Source: Micropterix aruncella
Taxonomy: Eukaryota > Arthropoda > Insecta > Lepidoptera > Micropterigidae
Assembly: GCA_944548615.1 (NCBI GenBank)
Contig: OX155967.1
Coordinates: 24,891,898 to 24,955,897 of the forward strand
Direction: 5' to 3'
Length of the DNA stretch: 64,000 nucleotides
A program made the position numbers and the translations under genes. Position 1 is the stretch's first letter, and every line of letters starts with the position of its first letter. The notes below the pieces were generated by a model. That model made no database searches. It was not told the origin of the DNA and saw only the letters and a program-made list of their open reading frames with translations. This document shows positions 1-15,725 of this stretch, one piece after another.

Positions 1-990
1 GTTGACTAGGGTTCCCAGATGTCCGGTTTTCGACCGGAGAGTGCGGTTTTCTTTATGTCTGTCTAGTCAAGAAAATATTCCTAGGGAAAAATGGCCCTCA
101 GGCCAGAGTGCTACACGGGCCCGCACTTCTGCGTGGAGGCCGCCGAATGGGTGTTGACCCGTGCGTTTGACCGACCCTATCTATACACATGGGTCATAAT
201 GGCCAAAGTGCAACAGGGCCCATTAGCTACCAATAAATTGATCAGTTAATCGTCCCAGTAAATTTATGAGGTAATACAGAACATAAAAAACTTAACCGCT
301 TTCTTTTAACATATCTGGCAACCCTAAAGTTGGCATAATTTAAAATTCAACCGCCAATTGAAATTTTTCAGACGCTGAACAGCGTTAGAGCGTACTGGTG
401 CGAGAATGACCAAGTCGCCTGCTGCAACTCTCTGCCAATCGACTGTGCACTCTGACTATCAGTCGGGGGAGTCTGGAAGCAGTACTGTTTCCTATAGAGC
501 GGGGGTGGTTGCGGACCTTAAGGCGACTGCTCTTGAAATGATCATCGGCTACCCGATCCTGGGTGAACAGCCGGGCAAAGGACGCTGTGGTCCACGATAG
601 ATTCGGTAAACACCGTTTCACCGCTTTGTAAGGGAGAGGACCGCGCAAGCGACCTCGAACTCGTAACCAATCGAGAGACCGGAGTAATCTGGTCACAATG
701 TAGGAGTGTAGGCCCGTGTGAGTGTAGGCCCGCCGGGTAACACTCCTGGCTATCTCGCGGTTAAGGCGTTGGCCTCTTACGGGCTTGTGGCGTAGCTAGA
801 TGGTGGACTGTTTTGTCCTCAAGTCTTCTGCGCTCACTCCAGGGAGATAGAAAGACTAATCGTTAAAACTTCCTGAGGTGACGGGCTCGCCCGATGTAGT
901 CGACAACCCAAGTTGTTGCTGCAACTCTCTGGGAGCTAATGGGCCCTTGCTGAGTTGGCCACGAAGACCCATTCTGTTCAGGGTTGGTCA
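1..990 (-). repeat. Dispersed repeat U1, copies at the window edge
   Basis: Unrecognised moderately GC-rich repeat in the noncoding DNA left of OR-B exon 3. Segments around 100-180 and 600-900 are the reverse complement of, or match, stretches near 7480-8080, 9050-9300 and 36490-36690. A shared block is ACCTCAGGAAGTTTTAACGA. Reading frames in it are short and not conserved between copies, so I call no gene. Positions 230-370 hold AT-rich spacer. Confidence 0.55.
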
Positions 991-1098
991 TTCTGGTGTA
1001 ATTTATTGTATTTGTGTTATGCGTAAGTATGACCGATAATGTATCTTCGACTACTTATTGAAAGTTTTAAAAAAACAAGTAAATAAAGATTAACTTAC

Positions 1099-5117
<4,019 letters not shown>

Positions 5118-5509
5118 AACGTCCTGGCAAGGTTAAAAGAAAAATATCTCGTTATTAATTTCGATATTCCTATCTGATGAGAAAGGATGCCGAATCCTGA
5201 AAAATAGAAAATTGGTCTACTTCGGAGCGGTTGGATAACCGAAGAAGCAAAATATGACCTCATTTTTTTCCACAAAAGAAAAACCCCTTGTGAAGTGGCT
5301 GCCTGCATTAGCGGTCTTTGGCGTTCCTCGCTATTCTATGTTCTACGGTGGGTATCCATTTGATTCGCGCATCAACTCTGCTCCGTGCTTCTGCTCCAGT
5401 AGTGATACGTTCGCCCACCTGAAGCGTGCAACGTTGCACGCTCCGCGGCCGGCGCTCCAAGCGGTGGCGGTAAATGCCGCGAACACAGAGTGGAGTGCAG
5501 TGTAAACGC

Positions 5510-6193
5510 TTCAAAACGGCCAAATAATATTCCTTATTGACCGTTAGTCCTTCTGGAACGAATTCGTGATGGACTAAACCGCGAATGTCAACGAAAACAA
5601 TGAGCATCACTGTGACTTTTGAACGACTTTGTCGTGGTTGTTTCGGTTTTGATTCGTTTTTTTGTCCTCCACTCTGATGCCTGTTGACTTGTTTGCATAT
5701 CAAATTCATAGACCCATGTCTCATCGCCAGTTATAATGCGTTCTATGAATGTGGGAACAGAATCGACGCGATCCAGCATGTCTAAAGAAGTTTCTTTGCG
5801 GTACTGTTGTTGTAGAAAATTCAACTCCTTTGGAACGAGCCGAGCGGCGATGCGTCTCATGCCCAATTTATCTACCAAAATCGAGCGAATGGACTCATGA
5901 GACTTCAGGTTCAGGTCACGTGCTATCTCTCTTAAGCTGAAATGGCGATTACGGAGTACGATTTCCTTGACTTTTTCGATATTTTCGTCTATTGAAGAGG
6001 TCGAAGGTCGCCCGGAACGAGGGTTGTCTTCGACGATCTCTCGGCCCTCCTTGAATGCTTTGTACCACTCGTAGATCCGTGTTTTGGATAGAACACCATA
6101 AGCCTTTTCTAACATTTTTAGGGAATTGGCACACGAAAATCCGTTCGCAAAACAAAATTTAAGGCACACTCTTTGTTCAATACTTTGGTTCAT
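5510..6193 (-). pseudogene. Tc1/mariner transposase, truncated and frameshifted
   Basis: Cut-and-paste DNA transposase relic. From the ATG at 6193 the minus strand gives two helix-turn-helix halves (QRVCLKFCFANGFSCANSLK; later NPRSGRPS and REIARDL), then the first catalytic region ITGDETWVYEFDMQTSQQ. Near 5590-5640 the frame changes and continues as VMLIVFVDIRGLVHHEFVPE and TVNKEYYLAVLKRL in another frame. Homology ends near 5510, before the remaining catalytic acidic residues. The usual family length is about 340 aa; only about 225 codons remain. The sequence resembles the mariner/GVQW3-type proteins common in insect genomes. It is dead as an enzyme source. It lies upstream of OR-B exon 1, and 5300-5510 is unrelated DNA sharing a short repeat with 6960-7025. 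Confidence 0.88.
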
Positions 6194-6639
6194 TGTGAAA
6201 ATCGTGACGCACTACTAAGGTGTACAATTCAATTGCTGTTCTAATCAAAATGGCTGTCAGTTCGCGCGCATTCTAGGCATAGAGTAAATAAAGACAGTTC
6301 TACCAACTTAGGATTTTTTTTTAAAATCATTAACAGAATCGTTTTAAATTCTAAATTCCCGGAACTTTTTAGACAGAAGGTTATATATAAAAATGAATCT
6401 CCGTGCGTTAGTCTCGCAAGATCTTGGAGATGACTCGACCGATTTGAATTATTATTTTTTTGTTTTGTTTGCCTTGATTCAGGGGTGGTTTACAAAATAT
6501 ATATATTTAGGAAAAACTTAAAGAAACAACCGAAAAAATTGAAATTGGTCATTTTGGGACATAGGCCACTTTAGATAGATGGCGTTCGCGGCGATCCTAT
6601 TGTTAGACAGCTATTGTTAGTCATTTCATGCGATAGTGT

Positions 6640-6765
6640 AAAATTTCAAAAAGTCGAAGTCAAAAAGTCTAAAAAGTGGAAAAAGTCAAAAGAGTCAAAA
6701 AAGTCCAAAAAAAGTCAAAAAAGTCAAAAAAAGTCGAAAAATGCAAAAAAGTCGAAAAAGCATTT
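6640..6765 (+). repeat. (AAAAAGTC)n low-complexity tract
   Basis: About 14 imperfect AAAAAGTC-type units. The lysine/serine-rich frame across it is repeat-derived. Confidence 0.85.
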
Positions 6766-7114
6766 ATATTTGAATTGGATTTGGAAGGTTGATTAGGATC
6801 AATAAACGCTTATGAAGAGTTACAATCAAATCAATTTTAGGTGGTACGAAATTCACTGGTCATCTAGTTTAAAAATAAATTCTGGCGATATGTTCGCTCA
6901 ACGTTCGAATGAAAACTGCGGAGCACTCGTTGTTAAGTTGATGCGCGCACCGTCTCCATTTGAGCAGTTGCAGATGCGCGGAGCTGGATTGATGCGCGAA
7001 CCTAATGGATACCCACCGTTACATATGTCATATTGAGGGGTGTCGATTACTACGGGTGAACCCGACACACCAATGAATTATAACTAAATCATGCAATTCT
7101 GTCTCCCGTGGAGT

Positions 7115-7162
7115 GAATGTAATGACTTGATGGACAATGTGATCTATCAAGTCATTACATTC
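7115..7162. repeat. Perfect 17-bp hairpin
   Basis: GAATGTAATGACTTGAT at 7115-7131 and its reverse complement at 7146-7162, with a 14-nt loop. No gene nearby. Confidence 0.8.
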
Positions 7163-7429
7163 AAGCTAGTCAAGCTATTCATCAGTCAAGCTATGCCAGC
7201 AGCCAGTAAAATAGTCCAACGCCTTACCTCGATCGATAGGGCCAAAACGCTTCATCCGATTGAGCTGAAATTTGGCATGCATGTATCATTTGGTCATGGC
7301 CAGAGTTGATAAGATTGTGGTTGAAATCGGTCTATCAGGGGCGCGCTTAGACTTAGAGACTTGAAATTGTATACACAGGTGCCTTGTTGGGTCCAAATCA
7401 CATTGTTAAATTTTGGTGAGGAGTTAATA

Positions 7430-8095
7430 GGTCCTTGCTGAGTTGGCCACGAAGACTCATTTGTTCAGGGTCGGTCACACTCACGGGTCAACACCCATCC
7501 GGCGTCCTCCACGCATGAAGCGCGAGCCCGGTAGGACTCTGGCCTTAGGGCTAGTTTCCCCTAAGAGTCAATCTTCTGGCGCTCCTGGACGGTCTGCGCA
7601 CCGTGCGGCGTAAGCCAATCGATCGTACATTCTGACTAACAGTAGAGGGAGTCTAGAAACAGTACTGTTTCCTATAGAGCGGGGGTGGTTGCTGACCTTA
7701 CGGCGACTGCTCTTGAAACGACCAACGGCTACCCGATTCCGAAGGAACAGCCGGGCAAAGGATACCGTGGTCCGCGATGGATTCGGCTTACACCGTTTCA
7801 CCGCTTCGTAAAGGGGAGGACCGCGCAATCGACCTCGAACTCGTAACCAGTCGAGAGACCGGAGTAATCTGGTCGCAACTGAAAGTAAAGTCGTGCGTGT
7901 AAGCCCGCTGGGTAATATACCTGGTTATCTCGCGGATAAGGCGGTGGCCTCTTACGGGCATGTAGTGGAGCTCGACGGTGGACTGTTTTGTCTTCTGCGC
8001 TCACTTCACGGGAGATAGAACGATCATATTTCGTTAAAACTTCCTGAAGTGACGGGTTCGCCCGTTGTAGTTGACAGCTCTAGTTGTTAAATTTT
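7430..8095 (-). repeat. U1 repeat copy
   Basis: Nearly collinear with 375-990: CTGAGTTGGCCACGAAGAC, GTTTCCTATAGAGCGGGGGT, ACCGCGCAA.CGACCTCGAA. Two reading frames overlap it but match no family I recognise. Confidence 0.6.
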
Positions 8096-8700
8096 GGTTT
8101 TTTGAATCTTGTATACGAGCGACATAAATAATGTTCGCCATAAAAATGTAGTAGTGAATCGCGACGTATGGTTGGAAATTTAAACCTCAATTGCGTTGTG
8201 ACGCTCGTACGTAATTCGAAACGCGCGTTTGCAATTCGATTTTTAACGTCCTTGGCTAATTGCCGGGAAAGTCTTCGGGTGGTACAACCGATTTCGCATA
8301 AGTTAAGCAGCAGCAGGGATCAGGATCTAAGATGGATTTCCACTGTTAAAAAAAAAGAATATTTTTAATTTAACTCACGATATATTCGGTACGATGTTGA
8401 ACTGAAACTGAAATAGTTTTCAGAGATTTCGTTTTTATATAAATCCCAAAATTCGACGAACTCTTTACGATCTAATATATTATTAAAGCTCCGTTTTGAA
8501 AACTAAACATAAAAAACTTTCAATTGCTTAATAACTTCGCTAAAGTTTTTGTTTTACTTGAAGACGCAACTCCCACCAAAGATATTGACTTTTGAAACAT
8601 TTGTTTGAGCAGCTTGCGTGCAGTTTTAGTCTCGGGTGATCGATAGTTTAGAAGTTACAACTTCTTCTTCAAGATAAAGAAATTTATTTGCAGCCTTAAG
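8096..8700. other. No gene seen
   Basis: AT-rich spacer. A 66-codon frame at 8168-8368 has no recognisable domain and no splice context. Confidence 0.5.
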
Positions 8701-8729
8701 CTACAAAATACAAGTGGCAAATCCTTCTT

Positions 8730-9430
8730 TCAGCCTGTAATGAAAGTAGAGACTTATTATTACGGAAACGGTTCACCGTCTAGCTACACCAACTCGCCCG
8801 TAAGAAACCGACCACATACAGCGAGGCACTGAGAAGCACCCAGCGGGTTGCTACGCCCCTGAATTTCAGTTATGGCCGGATTTCTCCGTACTCCCGACTG
8901 GTTATAGATTCGAGGTCGCTTGCGCGGCATCAACCTGATGTTAAGTCAGCGGTAGATCAGTTTGAATTTATCGCGAGCCATGGCTTCCTTTACCCGACCC
9001 TAAACTAATTGGTCATTTCAAGAGTGGCTAACCTCACTTTAATGTGTCGTTTACAACGGTCGAACCCGTCACCTCAGAAAGTTTTAAGAATATTTATCAT
9101 ACTGTCGCCCGTGAGGCGAGCGTAGAAGACTTGGGGATAAATCAGTTCACTGTTACGCCACTCGCCCTTACAGGAGACCAACGCCTTTCAGCGGGCCGAC
9201 TTCGCGCTCTTACTTTCAGTTTCGGGCAGATTTCCCCGGACTCCCGACTGGTTACGGGTTCGAAGTCACTCACACGGTCCTCTACCTTACGTAGCGGTGA
9301 TTCAGTTTCTACCAAATCTATCGCAGACGACGTCGTCCTTTGCCCGGCAGTTCACCCGGTATCGGGTGGCCGATTGATCGTTTCAAGAGCGGTTGCCTTA
9401 AGGTTAACATCCACCACCGCTCTATAGTAA
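8730..9430 (+). repeat. Two tandem U1 repeat copies
   Basis: 8730-9030 and 9045-9430 are two diverged plus-oriented copies. Shared marks are GTAGAAGACTTGGG, GGAGACCAACGCC and CTCCCGACTGGTTA. The 127-codon frame at 9044-9427 is not conserved in other copies. Confidence 0.55.
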
Positions 9431-9619
9431 ACAAAGCCGTTTCGAGACTCCCAAGGTTATCAACCGGAATACATAATCTTCCATCATCCTAGTATAACGA
9501 AAGCGGTATAATAAGATGACGCATCTCTTTACGCTATCCACGCATTCCGATAAATTTCCGTGAGTTTTATTTTCTTGATAATAAATAAAGTAGTCGAAGG
9601 GAATCGGATTGAGAGTTCA

Positions 9620-10210
9620 CGTCTGGCGTTGATTTAGTTATTATGAACATCAGCCAGATGTGTTTTTTTTTCATGGAATTATAGGGTCAATTATCATGTT
9701 ATAAAAATCAACACAGGGTAAATGAGAGCAATGAGTTTGTTTGTTTGAAAGCTTTATTGCACACACAAAAGAATACAATGTGGTGGGCCTATTGCCAAGT
9801 GGCAATATCTTCTGACCATACCGCCAGGGTTATTGTGACTAAAGGTTTATGTGGCCAAATTTATTTACAAGTAATAAATGATAACACTTATATAATAGTC
9901 ACCATAGTATAAAATATAAAACAGTAAATATTAACGTATGCCAACTCGATATCGAAGGGAGGAATGGAATATAAGGACAAGCAAAGTAGACGGGAGGGGG
10001 TGGGGGGGGGGGGGTATTCAGGAATTGAGTAAATGTCTCTTTAGAGATGTATTTTCGTCTAATTTCTAGATCCAGCCAGACGCATTCCGCGATTTTTAAA
10101 AGTAGCCAGACTCATTTCAAATAATAATCTTTAATAATATCAATTTGTATTATAAGTTTTAAACGTGTAAAAATAAGGGCGACGTATCCGTAAGACACAT
10201 AGGACTGAAA
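9620..10210. repeat. Repeat U2 interrupted by a LINE 3' end
   Basis: 9620-9732 and about 10045-10210 match the two halves of 52140-52400 (ATCAGCCAGATGTGTTTTT; GTATTATAAGTTTTAAA.GTGTAAAAATAAGGGCGAC). The intervening segment starts with the reverse complement of a LINE tail (TTTGTTTGAAAGCTTTATTG) and ends near a poly-G run at 9998-10014. Confidence 0.55.
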
Positions 10211-10787
10211 TAAAATGACGAGTCAGACGCGTCAATTGTTGGTTCGCCAAAACATGCGCATGACGAGTATCAGCCGTCAACTATACCTAAAGGGTTAAAT
10301 TTTGGGTCCTAATCTGTGTAATTGCTGTTTTTCCACACTGGCCACTTTGAACTTGGATAACTTGGGTTTGTGTTCAATTCAAATAAATTTTATTTCAAGG
10401 CCTTGTTATTCTTCTTTTAAGAATCAGCTGTTTATTTGTCTTTCCGTCGTTTGTTCTTGCTCAAATGTTTTCGTTTGTGCAACCATGGTAAATTTGAAAA
10501 TTTTCATTGCTTTCAAATATCATATCCTGTGCCGGTGTATTCTATGACAGCTTCTTGCAGTCTGGCTATACAGTTACCGTAAATGTGTACTGTTAAAAAC
10601 TGCAAACAATGTTGGAGAAGCTCGTAATTAAATAACCGAGCCTGGTCAATCGCTCATCGCCACTGCTTCTGCATCACAACGTATAACCACAGATTTCACT
10701 GCAAACACTAGCAAAGTTACAGGAGTTGCGGCTGGAGACTCTTGGTCACCCACCGCACTTGCCTGACCTTGCTCCAATAAAGTTTCT

Positions 10788-11375
10788 TTTAAGCTATTGC
10801 ATAGCTTTTATCGCGGGCCTAGGCCGGCGCGGCGACCGAATGAAGAAATTTCTTAACGAAAATTAATGATTTTAAACTGATAATTACGTCTAAACGAGTA
10901 CTGCTTACGATTCCAAAAAAATATATGTTAAACAAGAACATTTTCCTAATATTCTTAGCTTTGAATATTTTAGATTTTGTATTACATAGTGTAATTAATT
11001 TGTGAAATTAGGTCTAACCGAACACAAAAACGACTACTACGCAAATACTATCTGGCGTATTATTATGAAACCTGCACCATTTTAAAGATAATTTAATTAT
11101 CTATCTTTTTATCTACGATTTTTTTCGAATAATCTGGTTTTTTTGCTTTATCGAATAAAAAATTCGTGCGCGGCGCTCTATCGGAAGGCGTTTAAATTAT
11201 TCCGAATCATTTGCTTCCGCAGTCGCAAATGATTCGGAATAATTTCAACGTTTTCCGATAGAGCGCAGTAATCTGATATCAGAAAAAATAAAATAAATAA
11301 ATAATTATAATTGCATAAGTTGTTAAAAATGCTATGCAATAGCTTTACCGCGGCAGTCCCCGAGTGCCACACGTA
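10788..11375. repeat. U3 element with a 42-bp-arm hairpin
   Basis: About 590-bp noncoding element bounded by AGCTATTGCATAGCT at its left and GCTATGCAATAGC near its right end. Positions 11173-11214 and 11225-11266 form inverted arms matching at 39 of 42 bases around a 10-nt loop. Two further copies lie at 22129-22897. It is probably a non-autonomous DNA transposon or foldback; no TSD was found. Confidence 0.65.
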
Positions 11376-11547
11376 TTTTTTTTTTCAGAATTTATTTAGA
11401 TAAATTTTTACAAGGGAAAAATCTACTTCGAAGAGTCGATGAAAAACGACTTCAAAGGATGCATTGGTTCCAGTGCACGAGAGTTTTACAGCAGATGAAT
11501 TAAGCAGCTCCTATTAAAATAACAAATCTGCATAGATAATAGGGGTG

Positions 11548-12055
11548 TGAGGGACCACCCCTCACTAGACTCCAGGTTGTGCGGTGTGATGATGTGGTGG
11601 TGTCAACTTGCGGGTTATCTCCGTATTAAAATGCGATTTTGAGTGAATCAAAAGGGATTTATTTAATTGATTAAGTTCGATATTGCCAGTTGTAACGCTT
11701 CCCGAATAGGTAATATTGACGCGGATGAAGTGACTCGCGGAATGAATCAATTTACGAGGATGTGAGGATAAGGATTTTACTTGTGCTCCTAGTATCTCGT
11801 ACTGGGCACTGCTCGAGTCTGTGGAGATGCAGACTGATGCTCCTCGATCAGAAAAGGGAAGAAAAGGAAACCAAGGAGCCGGACTCGTTGAGCGACCTCG
11901 TGAGAGGGGTACCGAGTATGCCGTAGCAACCTTGGGGGAGGTGATCACTCGAGGAATGATACTTTGTTTGCGTTTTCGCCGGTTTATATAGGCCGATATA
12001 TGATGCAATCCAAAATATTCCGAGTAAAAGTATTGTTTCATCGTGCTGATTCATC
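11548..12055 (-). mobile_element. Probable solo LTR of a Ty3/gypsy-type element
   Basis: On the minus strand it begins TGATGAATCAGC and ends near GTCCCTCACA, paralleling the LTR at 20730-21196 (TGATGACTAATG ... CATCTCACA). Both have CCTCACTAGACTCCAG near the 3' end in plus orientation and a TATA box (CTATATAAACC, minus strand near 11985). No internal retroelement genes adjoin it. Frames inside are untranslated. Confidence 0.5.
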
Positions 12056-12599
12056 ACTTGAGGAGGTAGCAAAATAGCTGAATTTGTTTATGAAAAAGTC
12101 AGTGTATTTCACTGGAAATCAATGCATTTGTTGATTGCATGTGACGGTATTTAAGGGCCGTTACAGGGGTTCATATTTCTATTAATTAATAATATAGTTT
12201 TCATGCAAAGTTTTAAGCCTTAAATTTCTTTTATAGAACAGCAACTTCATAGGTATTTACTTCTTATAGATAATGTCATATATGTAAATGTAAGCTGGTC
12301 TTTTCAGTTCTTTTGTTCACGGTACTCATTTAAACGATCAGCAAAATTTCTCATGAAGTCTCGGCATGAAAACTCCGTGAAGGCTATACTATCTCGTGAG
12401 ATATCCCCATAAGAAAAGCCCATCGGGCTCAAATCAAGTCTGCATGGGGGCTAATTTATATCACCTCTCCTGGAGACCTATTTGTGAGGGAAAATATCAG
12501 GAACTCGTGACAGAGACGTATTGGACGTGTGTGATGGGCTCCGTCCTGCTGAAACGTTGTTTGGTTATAACCAGGAAAGCTTTTTATTTCAGGTCCATA

Positions 12600-12968
12600 C
12601 AAAGTCAATTCTTCTTCTTCTTCTCGAAGTGCCTCTCCATTACTGGAGGTTGGCCGTTAGCTCTGAATACTTTTGTTGGTCTTGCGCCATCCGGAAAAGC
12701 TGTTCCGTATACTGGTGATCCCGGTCCACTCTCTGATATTGCACAACCACGACTTTTCCTCCTTCCACGGCGTCGTTTACCCTCAATTTTGCCCATCAAT
12801 ATCAGTTGAAGCAGCTGATATCTGTCATGCCGCAGCACGTGCCCCAGATATTCAATCTTGCGCTTTTTGACGGTGTGTAACACTTTGCCACATATGTATA
12901 GCGAACGAAAGCTTATTACAATTGTAGATGTGTAGTACTCTCTGACATTGCACAACCATGACTTTTTC
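12600..12968 (-). pseudogene. RTE/R4-like LINE, 3' end of ORF (truncated)
   Basis: The minus-strand frame encodes KRKIEYLGHVLRHDRYQLLQ and LILMGKIEGKRRRGRRKS, a C-terminal signature of RTE/R4-type reverse transcriptases, ending near NGQPPVMERHFE. The tail is an AAG-rich simple repeat at 12603-12620. It is joined at about 12968 to an inverted copy of its own 3' end. Confidence 0.7.
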
Positions 12969-13132
12969 CTTGTAGAGGAAAAAGTCATGGTTGTGCAATG
13001 TCAGAGAGTGGACAGGGATCACCAGTACGGAACAGCTTTTCCGGATGGCGCAAGACCGACAAAAGTATTCAGAGCTAATGGCCAACCTCCAGTAATGGAG
13101 AGGCACTTCGAGGAGAAGAAGAAGAAGAATAT
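12969..13132 (+). mobile_element. Inverted copy of the same LINE 3' end
   Basis: Reverse complement of about 12600-12760: GGAACAGCTTTTCCGGATGG and TCCAGTAATGGAGAGGCAC, ending in a (GAA)n tail at 13110-13128. Head-to-head with the preceding fragment. Confidence 0.75.
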
Positions 13133-15159
13133 TATGTATATACAAGGTTACAGATAAAAAGAGAAAAAAGCCACAAACTATATACCTATATCAGAATCAA
13201 CTATTAATATTAAAATAACTGCATAGTACCTACCGAGTGAGTACTTTTATCTTATCCCAAAAGCTAAAGCGGTAAATAAGCTTATGGTCAAAGAAAAATA
13301 ACCAAAAAGTAAGGTAGATATAGACGATCAGCGTGCGGGTGTGAGGTAAGATTTTTTTGTTTTAGGTTGGGGTTGTCTAAAAAAGTTTATGTATGAAAGA
13401 GACACCGTAAATAAGCAAGACAGAGAAAGATACTCCAGTGCATGGGTGGCGGTTAAGGTTTTGCGCCTGGGCCGTTGTCACTCCTTCGTTTTACGTTGGG
13501 GCGTTCTGAGTATTTGTGTTTTCATCAGATTTAATTTTACTTACCTGGCAGATGAACGTATTGTGTGAGCACTTCGGTGCATCTGTGTGTCTGTGTGTAT
13601 TCCTCGACGATAGCCCCCAAACGCTTTAACCGATTGAGCTGACATTTGGCATACAGGCATCATGTGGTGGGGTAGGGGGATCTATCTCGTCTTGTCATGA
13701 GTGCTTTAATTTTGAAGTAGACCAAGTACTCAGGATGTAAAAACTTCCGGACGAAAATATTCTTCTTCTTCCGATATCCTTCTTCCGTGGGTTCCTATCC
13801 CGCCTTATCTAGCGCTTAGATACCCAAATGCTTAGGATGCCAAACGGGTATTGGGGGTGGTGTTTGGGGGGGAGAAGTTTGGGGCGTTAAGTGGGAGAAA
13901 TTGGGGGAGTGTGGAGGGTTTGAGGGTTGAGAGGTTTGGCGTGCAGGGGGGATTGTCTGTTTGCGGAAAATTCTTGGGGTGACGCAACCCTTATTTTACT
14001 TTCTGGCTTTGATACTGGACTTGATTGATTTTTGCTTATCGTTTGGACTTTATTTGAAGTGTGCAACGAGACCGCTTATTATTGAAGTTTATTTACGCGA
14101 ATTTATACTATGTTGATATTAATTAAGCAAACAGCGTTTTGGTGGCCAATAAGAGATGTCTACCTATTATTAAGGGATAATGTGGCTACGATAAGCATAG
14201 GGCGCCAGGCCACCGAGCGCTGGGCGGTTCGTTGGTTGTGCAAGCAGGTCCTGTACCGGAAACAGGCTCCTGCGCGGCGAATTTACGGGAGTGCAGGGTA
14301 ACACCGCTTGAGAGGCTGGCTGCTCATTCAAGGAAGTTTGTCGGAGAAGGGTCGTGGGGAAAACTCTCAGCGAGCGCGGATCTGCGCGCTATTAAAAAAA
14401 GTGAGGTGTCCTGCGTGAAGTGAGATTCGCCTTGATGAGGCGTCCGGTATAGGAAAAGGCAAAAAAAAAACCTAAGATTTGGTGAACTTCTGCGTTTCTA
14501 TATATATCTAGATACAACTATATTTTTCTTTATTTCTGGCTCGTAATCTGATTCTCCGCTCGATCGACCGGCGGGTTGGAACGATAGGAGAGCGACGGCG
14601 ACGGCCAGACACAGTCGGCGGGGCCGTGACCAGCGCCCTCTCTACGGGTGATCTGGCTACTACGGTATACTGTGCTCCACGCCGGAACCGACAGATGGCG
14701 CTTTGCGGGGGCGACGTCGGCCAAGAAATGACTAATCGATATTATTAAAATAAAATACGGAATTATATGGAACGGGCATATATCTCAAAGGAAATTAGGA
14801 AAATTAAATAAAATCCGGGACCTTACGTAAATGGGAAGATCAATAATTACAAAATAAATAAAGGATACAATAACGAGGGTATCGGAGTGGGAAGCCAAAG
14901 AAGCCGATGGCGGGACTACTGATTAGAGGAATATATTTGTATTGGAAGCGGGTGAGGAATATGTCACAGATGGAAAACGGCAAATTATAGTTGACAAACT
15001 AGTTAAGGAAGGAAGATATAATATATTTAGGTAAGGTAACTAGAGGGAGAAGGTATATGAACGGAAGAGGATAATTAAATATATATTTCTTTTTTTTATT
15101 ATTTTGTGTAGCCCCCCTTTTTCCCTTCATAAAAAAAATATGAAATTATAACTCAATGT
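13133..15159. other. No gene seen; G-rich and repeat-like stretches
   Basis: 13600-13680 (ACCGATTGAGCTGACATTTGG) matches 7245-7290 and resembles non-autonomous Helitron interiors. 13840-13990 is G-rich. Frames at 14110-14423 and 14530-14724 have no recognisable domain. Confidence 0.45.
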
Positions 15160-15725
15160 TAAAGTGATTTAAAATATGCGCTTTATTTTTACGACCTAGG
15201 AAAGGTAAAATCAAGAAAAGTATTGAAACAAGTATTCATAATTATATTTTACAGTTTTATTTTACGAAAGAGGAAAACGTAAATCAAGGTAAAAATATTT
15301 AAAATGATGTTTAAAATTATATCTTACAATTTATTTTACGAACAAGGAGATGTAAATCAAGATGAAAATGTTTAAAACAATATTTAAAAAATTATATTTT
15401 ACAGTTTCCTTTCATGGAAGAGGAAACGTAAATCAAGGTAAAAATATTTAAAAAATGATATTTAAAATTATATCTTTCAATTTATTTTACGAACGAGGAA
15501 ATGTAAATCAAGATGAAAATGTTTAGAATAATATTTAAGAATTATATTTTACAGTTTCATTTTTACGAAAGATGAAAAGTAACTCAAAACGAAAATGTTT
15601 TAAAACAATATTTAAAATTATATTTTACAGTTTCCTTTTTATGGAAGAGGAAATGTAAATCAAGATAAAAGAAAAATATTTAAGAGCGATGTTTAAAGTT
15701 ATATTTAACAGTTTTATTTTACGAC
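15160..15725. repeat. Minisatellite, about 85-90 bp units, about six copies
   Basis: Each unit contains TATATTTTACAGTTTC, TTTTACGAA.GAGGAAA and GTAAATCAAG. AT-rich and diverged between units. No coding content. Confidence 0.75.

Noticed and set aside
9044..9427. 127-codon plus-strand frame
   Set aside because: Lies inside a U1 repeat and is not conserved as a frame in the other U1 copies.
14530..14724. Arg/Pro-rich 64-codon frame
   Set aside because: GC-rich patch with no recognisable domain and no conserved neighbour; probably chance.
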